The notes under the pieces are model-generated. The model saw only the letters and a list, made by a program, of their open reading frames with translations, searched no databases and was not told where the DNA came from. A DNA stretch of 64,000 nt, from NCBI GenBank assembly GCA_005281725.1, contig SSBO01000012.1:20910779-20974778 (forward strand), read 5' to 3'. The translations under genes were made by a program, and so were the position numbers. Shown here in pieces: positions 1 through 12,700 of this stretch. Every line of letters starts with the position of its first letter. Within the stretch, counting starts at the first letter, position 1. The stretch is from Wuchereria bancrofti. Lineage: Eukaryota; Nematoda; Chromadorea; Rhabditida; Onchocercidae.

Positions 1-225
1 TGGATTCTCGATTTGCTTTGGCTGCTTCAAAACGTGACACTGAATCATGAATTCATGTCTTTTGTCTTGAAAATTGCTGTTGGTTTGTTTATTTGATCGT
101 TAGTTTTGTTATGAAGACAATTTTATATCAGTAGTAAAGCAAGGAGCACGTTAGTGATGTATTCATTGTACAGTACTGTCAAGTTGATTACGATTCTTCT
201 GCATAATCGATTACTGTGTTCTTAG

Positions 226-1096
226 GTGTGCAATCGCCATACATGGTCCAAAGTGGTGGGTACGGGCAGGCTGGCAGAGGCGGTACTCGTCCAGCAGCTT
301 CCTCTGCTGCAGTGGCTATGCGAGCTCAGCAGGGTCAATATGGTCCAGGACAGACTGGTGTTACACGTGGAGGTCCGCAGGCGCAACGTTTGACTGCCGG
401 TGGTGCTATGGTTCAAAATCAAGGTACACGTTCGCAGCAGATGGTACGTTTTTGTTAGTGTCTATTTCAACACCGAATTAATTTTTTGATTATAGATCCA
501 GTCTTGATTCATTGTGTTTTCCTGATTACTTAATTATTTGAATATTCTTTAGGGAGGACGACAAACACAACCGGGAAAACCTAACCAGGGACAAATGATG
601 TATTCATCGTATAGTGCCATTACTGGACGTCCAGGTCAGGTACAGTCTCAGCAGAACAGCATCGTCATCCAGGGTCAAGAACCATTGACCGCTCACATGC
701 TTGCACAGGCTCTTCCACAGGTTTGGTTTAACACTACTCGATGTTTTTGTAATGAACTAAATATAAATTCAATGAAATCCCAAATTGATTTGGTAAATAA
801 CGAACGAAACGAAGTCAATAAGAAAGGAAATAGAACGGTTTTTTCTTTTTCATTCATCCTGGTTACAGAAGAATCATGGAGCTTATTTACAGGAACAAAA
901 ACAAATGCTTGGTGAGCGTATTTATCCGCTGATTGAGCGCATCTATCAGGGCCCTGATGTTGGAAAAATAACAGGAATGATGCTTGAAATGGATAACTCG
1001 GAGTTACTGATGATGTTGGAGAATGAGGAACTGTTACAGTCGAAAGTTTCGGAGGCAGCATCGGTGTTGGCATCTTCGAAGGGTCAAAATCCGTGA
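226..1096 (+). CDS. pab-1: Cytoplasmic poly(A)-binding protein, C-terminal part (5' end outside window)
   Basis: Three exons are visible: 226-443 (its first two bases complete a codon begun upstream), 553-720 and 869-1096 (stop TGA), all in phase, about 204 residues. The first two exons encode the Gly/Gln/Ala-rich linker that follows the RRMs in PABPs. The last carries the MLLE (PABC) peptide-binding domain, recognised by [20 protein letters not shown]. In the family this domain binds PAM2 motifs of Paip, eRF3 and deadenylase partners, while the RRMs (not in this window) bind the mRNA poly(A) tail and promote translation and stability. The exon ends immediately after a conserved [10 protein letters not shown] helix, so the C-terminus is complete. 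Symbol assigned by family; paralogue identity cannot be tested here. Confidence 0.93.
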
Positions 1097-2035
1097 AGGA
1101 AGAAATCGTTGACTTATTTCCTTTATTTTAAATTTTCAGCTTCAACTTTTTTTTAAAAAGATTACTTAGCATCTCTTACATGACACCCTGCCCCACTCAG
1201 GTTTATTGTCTTTTTCCTCAGTAAAACTCTCCCATTTTATGCTCACTGCTATTCTCTCTTTATTGCGGTATCTCTTATTTGTAGCGGTTGGAATTCATAG
1301 AATAGATAAGACCACTGTAGGTTACCGTTAGGTTTCGTGTTGCAATTTTTAAGCAGTTGCAAGTTGGTCACACCGCTTTAATGGGTCATGTTCAATTGTC
1401 TTTTTCCCGGACTTTTGAGATTTGTCAAACATTTTAAAAACATCATAATTTTAACGGGATATTTATCTAGATGTTTTTGGTTTTTTCTACTTTTGTTTTT
1501 TTTTTTTTCTTTATTAATTGATTTTCTGTAAAAAAAGAATATGGACAAATCCAATGAACAATTTGCTTCTTTTGGATCACTTCCGAATATGAGTCATAAG
1601 ACTCATTATTTGTGGTTTTGTAATCTTCCCTTTGGCATCACTCCCATTTACTCTCCATCTTTTCCTAAAATTTATGGTGACTTTTAGCTAAATGATTGAA
1701 AACAGTTGAAAATAATCACTTAGAACTGGATAGCTGTTTATATCCAATTTTTGCTTTTAATGTTCAAGTTAATTTTTCATGAATTGCTTCATTGTCACTC
1801 GTTTTTGTGAGCCATCCGAATATGTCTTGTGAGTTAAGGCTGGTTTATTTCATTTAGTTCGGCTATTCAAAAACTCAACTTTTTATGTCAATATGGTCAC
1901 TCAATACTTCTTTATTAAATATCAAGTGAAAACGGCCTTGTTCATGATTAGAAATTTAGCTTTTGTTTATCATCTACAGGTTTGTGGGGCGTCTGTTAAT
2001 CAGTATTGTCAACATGTTCTTTTTTGGTCGGTTTG

Positions 2036-2041
2036 AATAAA
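2036..2041 (+). promoter_or_regulatory. Candidate polyadenylation signal of the PABP gene
   Basis: AATAAA lies 940 bases after the PABP stop codon in a T-rich, ORF-free stretch. It would give a long 3' UTR (1097 to about 2060). The hexamer is common in AT-rich DNA, so this is only a candidate. Confidence 0.35.
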
Positions 2042-2519
2042 CCTTGTTGTTGAATTTTTGTTGGTGTACCATATATAAGTGAATTTATCGAAGACTGTTG
2101 AAAGGTGTATATTATTGGCTTTGCGGCATGATTTCTCACTATTACATTCATATTCTTAACGTCAATGCGATTGTGTGTTTGTGAATTTACCAGCGTTATG
2201 GGAACTCATAAAGCTTGAAATTCCAGCATAACTGTAACATTGTTGCGGAAACAAATTGATTGGAACTACTAATGAATAGTATTTATATACGGGTAAGTGT
2301 TATGACTTATCGAAATATGAACGTGTGATTTGTATACTCATTCAAATGAGTGCGCAATATAATTATACGTAATATTACAGACTTATAAAATGCAAGAGCA
2401 AAGAGGACCTTAACATGGCATTATATCTTCTGTTAACTATTTAGACATTATCAAACATTAACTCCTGTGAAGGAGGTTATGATTCATAAGAGTTGGTTAA
2501 ATTGTTGAAAGTGAGATTC

Positions 2520-4690
2520 ATGGGCGGAAATTTCGCTGTCATAATTGAGCATGTTCTGTTAATCTTAAGTCTTGTCCTGATATTTTTAACCTTTACAATT
2601 TATGAGAATATAATTTGGTTAAGGTTAGCAGAAATGGAAAGAAGAAGCGATATTATGGAAGCAACTACCAGATCCGGGCAGCACGCCTACCGCATGGTGA
2701 ACCATTTCCAGAAATATGCTAAAAAGTGCATTGAACTTGGTATTCCAGCACCATTTGCAGCAGAAATGACGAGAAATGCATCACTAGCATCGAAAGTAAC
2801 AGTTTTACATTATGTTTAAAATGTTAAATACTTCTTTATTTTATAGGAATAGGCAATTTAGTCGATTTTAAAGGCATTCTTTCTGCCAATTTTATTTTCT
2901 AACTTTCCCTTCTCTTGACTGATGAATTTTTTCCATCAAACGGGATTGTCCAAATGGTGCACGATGATTATGGCAATTTCCTATCAGTTGTAGGAGTTGG
3001 GATTCGAAGATAAGAAGCAACTATGTCATTGCTTTCGATGTAATTTGGATTTGACTTCTACAAAGACTGTTTCATTCAGATTGTCAGTGCATAAAAGGAA
3101 AGCGAAAAAAAGCAAATGGAAAAAATATAAGAGGTTAAAATTTTAGCAAACACTACATACAACGCGGCATAACCAATAGTAATTATCTTATATGTGAATT
3201 CTAAGTTGAATTCCCTCATTCGATCCTTTCATTCAGTGAAGATCGATACTGTTGTTTATTGTTTTCATTAGCAGCAACTTGTTTTGTATTGCAGTGCATA
3301 TAGGCGGCGTTAAAGCTTTTTACGTACTAAAAAAAATATTAAGCAGCATTTTTTGTGGTAGGAAGTATTTCGGAAATCTTCTGCTTCCCTTACTTTTAAA
3401 CTTACCTTTGAATAGTATTTGTGCACTAGAAAATTAAACAACTATTTCAAATTTTTTTGCACTTTGTGTTTCTATTGTCTGATATCATTTGAACTAGATT
3501 ATCGTAAAGCTAATTTGAACTTGAATTTTTTTTTACACGGAAGAAATAAGTTTTTAACGCTTTCGAGTGTTTATTAATTTAGGCGTTCCCAGCTGATAGT
3601 GGTTTGCAAAGGATGTGGAGCTGAAATGAAAGGTGGTGCCTTTCATGAAAGATTGTCAATTAAAGAATGCGAGAAAAGAGATATGCATGAGTCTTTTGAT
3701 CAAAGTCTGAAACGAGAATCACGAAGATCTTCGGTACAGTCTGCTTTTTCTACACCAAGAACTTCACTTCGAGAAACTCCAATTTCCAGCCAGTTGGTTT
3801 CATGTTTTCAGTTTTTCTTTCGTTTTAATCCATTTCTTTGGAACACGGATGTATTTTCATCGAGGTATAACTATTACATTATGCAAAAATACACGAACAG
3901 AAAATGTTCGTTAAAATTAATTGGAAATCTATGTTTGTTGAGACTGAGTTAATTTAAAGTTTCTATCATTTGTAGCTGCTTTTTTTTTACTGAACTAAAT
4001 TTTTATGACGCTGTGCAACACATATGCTCACAAATTAGCTGTATTTATTAGGACATTAAAACTTCCAAACAAAGAATAATTGGAATGGAGAGAAATACTT
4101 AGGTAAATTTTGTAAAAGTGTTTACTCATTACAAATAATGTCAGCATCTTCACCACATTGCAGTAGCGAACAAACTATGGGGATGGGAATAATTTGCTAC
4201 AATAATCTTTCTGATCTAAATCAGGAGATTTCTTTCCTGGATTGCTCATCAACGCCAACACATTATTTTTAATAAATGAGATGTTTTAATATACAATCAA
4301 TAATCAAATATGTTTTTCTGTAATAATATTATGCTATGTACATTCTCTTACATATTACAACATATTTTTGTGATATGATATGATCATACATCACTCCAAC
4401 TTGCTCATTTTGACCTATTAGTTCTGTCCAACATTTTTACACCAAACAGAAAGTTTACTTTCTTGCTGTGGTCAATTAGACTAATTTTGTTCGAGGTTTT
4501 CTTTTCGATCACAACTCTTAAAAGTGTTGCGTAAAATATCTCTTTCAGTGTAATGGAAAGGAAAATTTCATCTTCTGGACGTCGACGAAAGCAGGCATCG
4601 AAATTGCAACGTATTCTGGCTAGTCAAACACCGATACGCAGAGAGACAAGTTTGCAGGACTTTCTGGAAGCTTTTAAGACCAATACTTGA
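2520..4690 (+). CDS. Unassigned small protein with a C2HC-like Cys/His cluster
   Basis: I do not recognise the family. A three-exon model is consistent in phase: exon 1 ending at 2795 (donor GTAACA), exon 2 at 3593-3792 (acceptor CCCAG, donor GTTGGT), exon 3 at 4549-4690 (acceptor TTTCAG, stop TGA). Two starts are possible: ATG 2520, which gives about 205 aa and a hydrophobic N-terminal segment, or ATG 2634, behind an acceptor-like TTAG, which gives about 167 aa and no membrane segment. Exon 2 holds a possible zinc-binding pattern (C-x2-C-x9-H-x7-C, starting CKGCGAEM) followed by a Ser/Arg-rich region. Exon 3 is basic and ends with a short acidic/aromatic tail (LQDFLEAFKTNT). An AATAAA at 4723-4728, 33 bases after the stop, supports the 3' end. 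The similar amino-acid texture of the exons suggests a real gene. Confidence 0.5.
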
Positions 4691-4722
4691 AAGTGGAACG
4701 TAATTTACTAATATCAAAAAGA

Positions 4723-4728
4723 AATAAA
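4723..4728 (+). promoter_or_regulatory. Candidate polyadenylation signal of the C2HC-like gene
   Basis: AATAAA 33 bases downstream of the TGA at 4688-4690, at the usual short 3' UTR distance for nematode genes. Confidence 0.45.
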
Positions 4729-5332
4729 GAAACAAAAGAAATTGTTCAAAAGTCATCATGAAAGTTGGATTATAAAGACTTTATATAAAAGTTCAATCCA
4801 CTAATATTCCAATGTAAATTTGCCTATTTATACAAGTATTTCTTCTAAAATAAAATGTTGAAAATGTTGAGATATCTTCATTGTGTTCATTTTCTTTATA
4901 TAGAAGTCACGATACGTCGGTTCATAAATTGTTGAGTTTCGAAATTTTCTGCGCAATTATAAAAGGTAGCTATAAATTTGTATTGATATAAAGCTGGCTG
5001 GACTACTGGGAAATTATTCTTGAAACTCGAAACATTTGATTTGAAAATGCAGTGCCGGGAGAAATTTCAATGCTGAATATTGTAAATTATCGAATGTTGA
5101 ATAATAAAAAGATATATGTTCAAAGCCCCTCGGAAGTTCTTGATTCTTATTTCAGCAAGCCTTAACAAACTTCAGAGACTTAAGAGATTATGCAAGATGA
5201 TGAATTGAAATCTGGGAAGAGTTTTAGGGAAGAGGGGTTATAAAAGCTAATGTTTATGTTGGATTTCATTGTGAACCTGTCTTTTTTTTTTCTTTTTTTT
5301 GAGAAAATTGGCAAATTTTATGAATAATAACA

Positions 5333-8300
5333 ATGGGTGGTGGGAATTTGGAGGACGAAAATTATTACCACGGCTTATTACCGCGCGAAGATTTACTACA
5401 TTTGCTAGTCAACGAAGGTGATTTTTTGGTACGATCAAGCGAAACAGCACCGAATCAACCACGACAAGTCATTATTTCTATTTTGGTGGAGAAAAGGGGT
5501 GCAATTGTAAGCATATTACAATCTCTGGCGATAATACTAGAGATGTTTTCTTGAAAATTACCACAAATTTAAGTGTTGACAATTAATTGAATCTTTTGCT
5601 TTCTGTGATTATTTTTTCTATCTTAAAAAAAATGAGTCCACTTGAAGAAATATGATCAAACCCACAATTAAACTCACAACCAATAAGCTGAAAAGTCTCA
5701 GTGTGTGTCTGTATTGTGTGTATGTGTCTGTGTTGTGGTGTATGTGTGTGTCTGTGTATGTGGTGTGTGTATATCGATTATTTATCCTAAGAATTTGCAT
5801 AAATTTGCAGTTTATACTTTATTAGCTGTATTTATGAAAATTTCCACTATGAATTATAGCTGAGAAAATTTTTTACATCATTTTCAAAAAGTAAAGTAAT
5901 ATTTATAAGTTATCGGAGTTGTAATAACACAATTATTTATAATGTAAATAATGGAGTTTTTTTCTCCATAAAATACAATAAGAATGAATTAAAGGATAAA
6001 TTTCTCATAAAATTTGTTAATTAATAATTTTCCTACATTAATGATAATCTTATCACTTCGGCATGCTAATCTAAACTTTTCGTAGTATTAGCATCATTTA
6101 CAATTCTATAGAATCATAAATTATAATTTAATATTTTTCGTCGGATATCTTAGCGCTGCTAATTAATGGAAATTAAACTTTTCTCTTTGAATTAAATAAA
6201 TTGAAAGAGTTATTGCAAATCATAAAAAGAACTAATTGCTTTAAATGAGATAAAAAGCGGAAAAAGATGAAAAATAAACTGAAAAATATTGAAATTCAGC
6301 TAAGACATATAGTGGTGCAACAAAATGTATACGGAAAATATGTGACCGATGCTCGCGCAAGTTTTGATAGCGTACCGGAACTTATACAATTTTATCAAAA
6401 ATGTGGTGAACCAGTGCTTAACACGGTAACACTTATATAAAGTTAGCATTGGTCTTACGAATTATACTTTAGATCTAACTTATCCTCAAATTGTTGTAAA
6501 CTTTTCTTAAGGCAAAATTACTATAATTTATATATGAAAAATAGTTAGCATTTAATTCCAATCTTTAAAAAGAAATGTCCAAGTTGAGCTTATAAGCTTA
6601 GAAAAAAAATAGGTAGTATTTTTCTTGGATAAGTGAAAAATTCATGTCTTAGATGACAATAGAATTATTTAATGAGCTATAGTGGATGATATATATTAAA
6701 AAGTATGGCGATATTTCTGCAAATGTCAACTTAATGATTGGTTTAATCACAAAATTTTGTTTTTCTTTGGACCAAATTAATTCCACTACTTTATTTATAT
6801 CATTAACGTAGAAATAAAATTCAATTTGGAAATTTTGGATATTGTTTACAATCTTTCTCAATAATACTAACTTAAATACAATCTTAAATACTAACTTTAT
6901 AATCTCTCTTACTGTTAAGTTTAAAACATTTGTTAGATTTGCTCGAGAGAAGGTTATAATTAATTTAATTTCATTTTTTTTTAGCTGAAAATTATCATTT
7001 CTCGATCATTATTTTTTAATAAATTAAATTTCTTAGGTACCAAATGCAATTTTAAAACGAGCAATAACTCGACCATCATGGGAATTACGACATGAAACAG
7101 TTATAATCGAAAATAAAATTGGTGAAGGTGAATTTGGTGAAGTGTTTTCTGGCAAATACAAACTTCCAACAGGAAGAATGGTTGAAGTGGCCATTAAATT
7201 GGTTTGATTATCATTAATCACTGATAAAATTGTTAGACTATTAAACTATGATACGGAATTGAATATGAAGTATAATTAACTATTACATTAAAGATATTTA
7301 TAATAAACAATGAATAAATGTAAAATGTAATTTTTAGGCTAAAACAGCAGAAACGTCTAAAGAAAAAATAAAAGAAATGATGAAGGAAGCTCGTTTAATG
7401 CGTAATTATGAGCATCCAAACGTCGTACGTATGTATGGCGTATGCGTTGAACATGATCCATTACTTATTGTTATGGAATTAGTAAGTGTTCTTTAATATA
7501 ATTGAATCGTTACTTTGACTTATTATATGTTTCACGTATACATTTACAATTTACGTATACATATAATTTTATTTTTGATTGTTACTTTCTTCACTTATTC
7601 GGCGAAAATGCTTTAAAAATTGCATTATATATATATGTTGTAAAAACAAATTTAATAACCCTTTCTTACTGCTCTGCTTCCTTGCGAAACAAAGTAGGTT
7701 TCCTTCCTTGACAGTTCAGATCGCTGACTTCTTTGCCTTCGATACTGGTAGATTCTCGAATCTGTACTGGTTCCGTTCTGTGTACGTGTACTGTGGGAGT
7801 CTTCGTGAAATACTTTATTATTCAAACCTCAAACTTGGGTAATTAAACCACAGATTAACATTAAAAATTATACAACATTACAATAACGAATTGATACATA
7901 ACACACAAACATAACTTAATTATAAAACATTTAAAGATATAAGCAAGCTAGACACCTCCCAACCAACCCATACCAAGACAAGAAGCTATAACGCATGACT
8001 TTGTAAGGAAGAAAATTGGGAGGGATTTTATGGATGTTAAGGTTACAAAGCGGATTAAAATCACTTAAAACAATAGTCTTTGTTCATTACATCATAGCTT
8101 CGCCATTGTGGCGACATATGTAATTAAGTTAATTCTGAATTGATGCATATTTATATATTTCAATTAAACATTTTTTTGATTTTTTATCATTAAAGTGCTG
8201 ACATAAATTACTTTTCATTAAATTATTCCGCCTTTTTTCTTTTTTTTCCAAAATTGCTTTAATTTATTTAAAAAATTAATTGATATTTCGGGATTTACAG

Positions 8301-9752
8301 GTGGATGGTGGTGCATTGGATGATTTTTTGAAGAAAAATCGAGTTTCAGTGAAAGATAAAATTGAAAAAATGGTTGCTGGTGGTGCTTGGGGTGTAGAAT
8401 ATTTACATTCAAAAAATTGTATTCATCGTGATATTGCTGCTAGGAATTGTTTACTTACACGTACTGGAATAGTTAGTTTATTAACTTACCTATTTACTAA
8501 ACTAAACAAAGTTAAATTGAATATATTTATGTGAGAATTAATTTTCAAAATTTGACATTAAATTAATCAAAACTGGATTGATTTAAAAAAAAAATATTTA
8601 AATTTTAAATAAAAAGTTAAACAAAAAAATATCTAGATTATTCATTTGCTTTTCATATCTAAAATAAAATTTCAATTTTCAATAATTTAATGCGAAAAAC
8701 AAACAGATTTTTTTTTAAAATATGTATCCACACACTATGGTTAATTTATTAATTAGTTCTATATTGATTAATTAGATCTGTGTTTACTTCTTTGTTACTT
8801 TCGAAATTAGCTTCACGAATAGGATTGCATTTCTATTGTAATTTCTTTTTGTGTCTTATAATCACTTGATAGATATCAAAATGAAAAGGTCATTTCTGTT
8901 GCATGTGAAAATATCGGATTTTGGTTTGTCACGTGAAGGTGACGAATATCATATGACAAAAGCAAGACGAGTACCAATTAAATGGCTTGCACCAGAAACT
9001 ATCCAACGATTAATTTACACTTCTAAAACGGACGTATGGAGTTACGGTGTTATGGTATGGGAAATTTTTGCAAATGCAGCAGAACCTTATCCAGGAATGA
9101 CAAATGCACAAGTGAAAGAAAAAGTATGATAAATTTGTTAAATTAAAAATTAATTTTTTCATTTTAAAAGCTGAATTTTCTGAACAGATACACTGACTAC
9201 TATAAAAATATTTAAAATCATAGAACATTTAAGTAATTGAATCATGTCTTGACATAAACTCATTCAAAATCAAATGCTTTTCAAATTGCTTTGAACAAAT
9301 TTTGTTCCTTGAGATATACTTCTTCTCAAGATGTCATCAATAGAAGAATGATTTTCATCAATGAATTCTACAATTTTGTTAAAATCAACTAAATTAAGTT
9401 TTGAATGTGTTATTTTCCTAAAATGCTTACATATGAAATTGACATAGGTTACAAGCGGGTATAAAATGCCATTTCCACCAGAAGCACCACCATGGATTGT
9501 GGAAGTCGTACATAATTGTTGTTGGCAATTGAATCCAGATTTGAGAGCGAATATGGGACAAGTTTGTCCATTCATATTCATTTTTAAAATCATACATACC
9601 TTTCAGTTGAAGATGATAAAATATGATTTTAATTGCAGGTAGCACGACGAATCGAACAAAATGCTGGTATAACAGCTCCGGTGCTTATCACTACACCTGT
9701 AACTTATGCGCCAAAGTTAGGAGATTCATTACGACCGTCAGGTATGTCTTGA
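5333..9752 (+). CDS. Non-receptor SH2-tyrosine kinase, Fer/Fps-like nematode type
   Basis: Exons: 5333-5506, 6300-6425, 7037-7201, 7338-7481, 8301-8475, 8873-9123, 9448-9561, 9639-9752, about 420 aa. The SH2 domain starts at once after the ATG (YYHGLLPRED, then GDFLVRSSE with the phosphotyrosine-binding Arg) and runs to about residue 100. The kinase domain follows: GEGEFGEVFSG glycine loop, VAIK lysine, HRDIAARNCL catalytic loop, DFG in KISDFGLSRE, PIKWLAPE, and DVWSYGVMVWEIF. Order SH2-kinase with no F-BAR is typical of the many small Fer-like kinases of nematodes, several of which act in germline or sperm. The junction of exons 5 and 6 is uncertain: the canonical sites used here insert about 12 residues just before the DFG segment. 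The last codons may be read through to TGA 9750-9752, as modelled, or spliced at GTATGT 9742 to an exon I did not find. Confidence 0.87.
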
Positions 9753-12700
9753 TTTATTTTACAAATGCTAATACCTAAATGGGTTTTAACTAAAATTTAA
9801 AATTTTCAATCAGTGTTTAACTGACTTCATTAATAACATTTTTCTTCATTACCATATATTTGCACTTGGAATTCCATTAGAAAATTTTTTTAAATGATTA
9901 GCTGATAATTTCAAATTTCATTTTTTAAATCTTTCTTCAATATTTTTATCTTAGCAAGAAAAAAAAGACATAAAATTGCTGATCAGTCAAAATTTAGTAT
10001 TAAAAAGGAAAGGAAACGAAGGAGTGGAAATCAGAAAATCAAAAATCATGAAGAAAAAAATTAAGAAGTCGAAGAAAAGAAAGATCAACAAATAGAAACA
10101 GATATTTCCCTCTCTCTCTCTCTCTCTCTCCCTATTCTCCTTGCTATTTTAAAATGATTTATACATAAAATAATTAATAATCGAGGTACTTATCTTGTAT
10201 AATGTCCATTACCATACATTTAACGGCAATTATACGGTGACCCAAGCGAAGTTACGGTAGGAAGGAATTTGCAATTAAACAGTAGTATTAAATTACACGG
10301 TAATGCAACTGAATCAGTTATAGCTTTAAATTCTTTTTTTACTAAAAATCAAAATTTTATTTATTCCTAACTTTGCATCCATTAGATAAACATTTAAAAT
10401 TCATAATATCGATAATACTGTTGTATTGACGATCTATTTTAGTTTTCGCAAAGTGCTCTCGTAGTTTTTGTTGTGTACTAACAAATTTATCTCAATTCTT
10501 CATATTGTCAAATACTCAATTTTCATTTTTACTATTTTTTACAAAAAATAAATAAACAAATAATAGAACAATGAATGCGAGAAATTGACAAAAAAAGAAT
10601 TTTACACAAAATTCGAAAATCAATTATAGCTTTGGAAAAATGGAATGACAAAAGTTTAATTAATAATTTATGTAATTTAATCGCACTTCATGAAAGCATC
10701 ACATCCTCATTAATATCTTTTGCAGTTTTGCTAGCATATACTACTGTATCTATTTTAATGTTTCGTATGATATAGTAATCGAGATTTATTGAAGTGGAAA
10801 AGATAAACTCTTATGGTTGTTCAACAATCTTATAAAAATGTGCTATTTAAGTGTTCGGATTAAAAATTTTTCTTAATTGAAATGTTTATTGAAGTTATAA
10901 TATATTTATGCAAAATGACTATCGGTAAAATGTTGTCACTTTTTATTATTAAATGGTGATAATGCTGAAGCATAAATTTATTTGATTGGCTATAATTGTG
11001 AACTTCAACCTGTTTCATAATAAAATTTTATTTTCAGCTTATTTTAATTTCTATTTCACAACTTCTTTAATTGAAATTTTTCAATACTAGAATTTTCCTC
11101 TTTCTCTGAACAGTTAGATAGCATAAAAGTATAATTTATATTTTATACTCTATCAAATTTTGTTCATAATGCAATTAATTGGTGGTAATGATTACACTGA
11201 GTTATCTTTTTACCTGTTTTTACTTAAATAACTTTCAGCATTTGAGGTCATTTTGATTCGTTTGCATTCCAATACGCGAATAATGTTGCAAATATTTCTG
11301 TAGTATCCAAAAAGTATTATTTAAAAATATGAAAAATGTATTTGAAAACAATTTCAATCCAATATCAGTTAATAATTTTCATTTTTCTTAAATAATAAAT
11401 TTTGGATCTTTTAAATTTTAACAAGGTAATTATTGTGTTCAATTCATCTTAGATCCTCTTAAATATTATAGAGGCGATAAGAAATTGGAAGCAATTGTGA
11501 CTGACATTTCAATTTGTCAAATATTCTTTGTTCAATTTATATTTTGAAAATTTCTCTCTTTCCAGATAAATTCCCAAAGGATTTTGATAGCATCGTAAAG
11601 TACTTTTTAAACGTATATGAAATGATGAAAAAATTTTTCAACTACAAAATATATTGCATTGATTTGAGGCGGACATATTAGATGCGTTCATTGTTTAAGA
11701 TAAAATTTTATTGTAATGAAAGATAAGATAAACAGAAAAGTATTCATTTTTCCTTTTTATTCTCTTTTAAGTCTATCATAACAATTTCACACAACAAAAT
11801 TATGCCATAATTTTATAAGTTTCATTAATGGAAGTTTCATTAGTAATATTAGTTTTTTTTTTTTTTTTTGAAAAAAAAGTAAAATTAAATTACATATGAA
11901 ATTAAAGTAAGAAGAAAATTTTGTTAGTTAATTCTACAAGTGTCATCTCATCAAGAATGACATAGAAATGTAATAATGATAACAATTGACATCAATGTTT
12001 ATTTTTGTTTCCTTTGTAAATACTTTTCGAGAAAAAATCTGGTTGTATTCATTACATTATTTTTAATTTTATTGCATTAACATTAAATTTTATTCTGCAA
12101 ATAATAATAATTAAAGTAAGCAATAAATAGTACAATAAAAATTAGAAAAAATTAAAAAAAGGACCTGTTTCTTTTCACCTGTTTCTTTAAAAAAAAAAAT
12201 TTAAAAACTTTTCCTTTAAAATGTTTCTTTTCTTTTATTGTCATAGTAAAAAAAAAAAAGAAAAATATTTTTATATTTATTTCTATTTCACATATTCCTG
12301 GTCGATAGTTACAAATAAAAATCTCTTTATTAACGAACACTAATTTTTGTCTTAGCATTTTCAATATCAGTCAGTATTTACTGAGAAATGTTTTCAATAA
12401 AAGGCTTTCATTATAAGTTTATTGTAATTCCTTCAATAAGAACTATTTGAATCATTTGGTAAATTAGCTAATTCAAATAATTGTTAAAATTTGCATACAT
12501 TTTTAATCCATTAATATTTTATTTTCATTAATTATTTTTCATATTTTAAATTTCTTATATATACATTCTCATTGTAAATATGCTTAAACTAATTTATTAC
12601 TATCAATAACAAATGAAATTTTATGAGACAAAATAACAATGAAAAGAATTTTTGTTTCCTTCAAACTCTTTAGTGTCAATAATGCTAATGGATGTGAAAA

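Noticed and set aside
7502..7842. Overlapping frames in the kinase intron
   Set aside because: Lie between exons 4 and 5, which join in phase within a kinase-domain segment; no room for another exon and no similarity.
10575..10775. 66-codon frame ending in a hydrophobic segment
   Set aside because: No similarity, no splice partners, and the flanks are low-complexity AT; cannot be told from chance.
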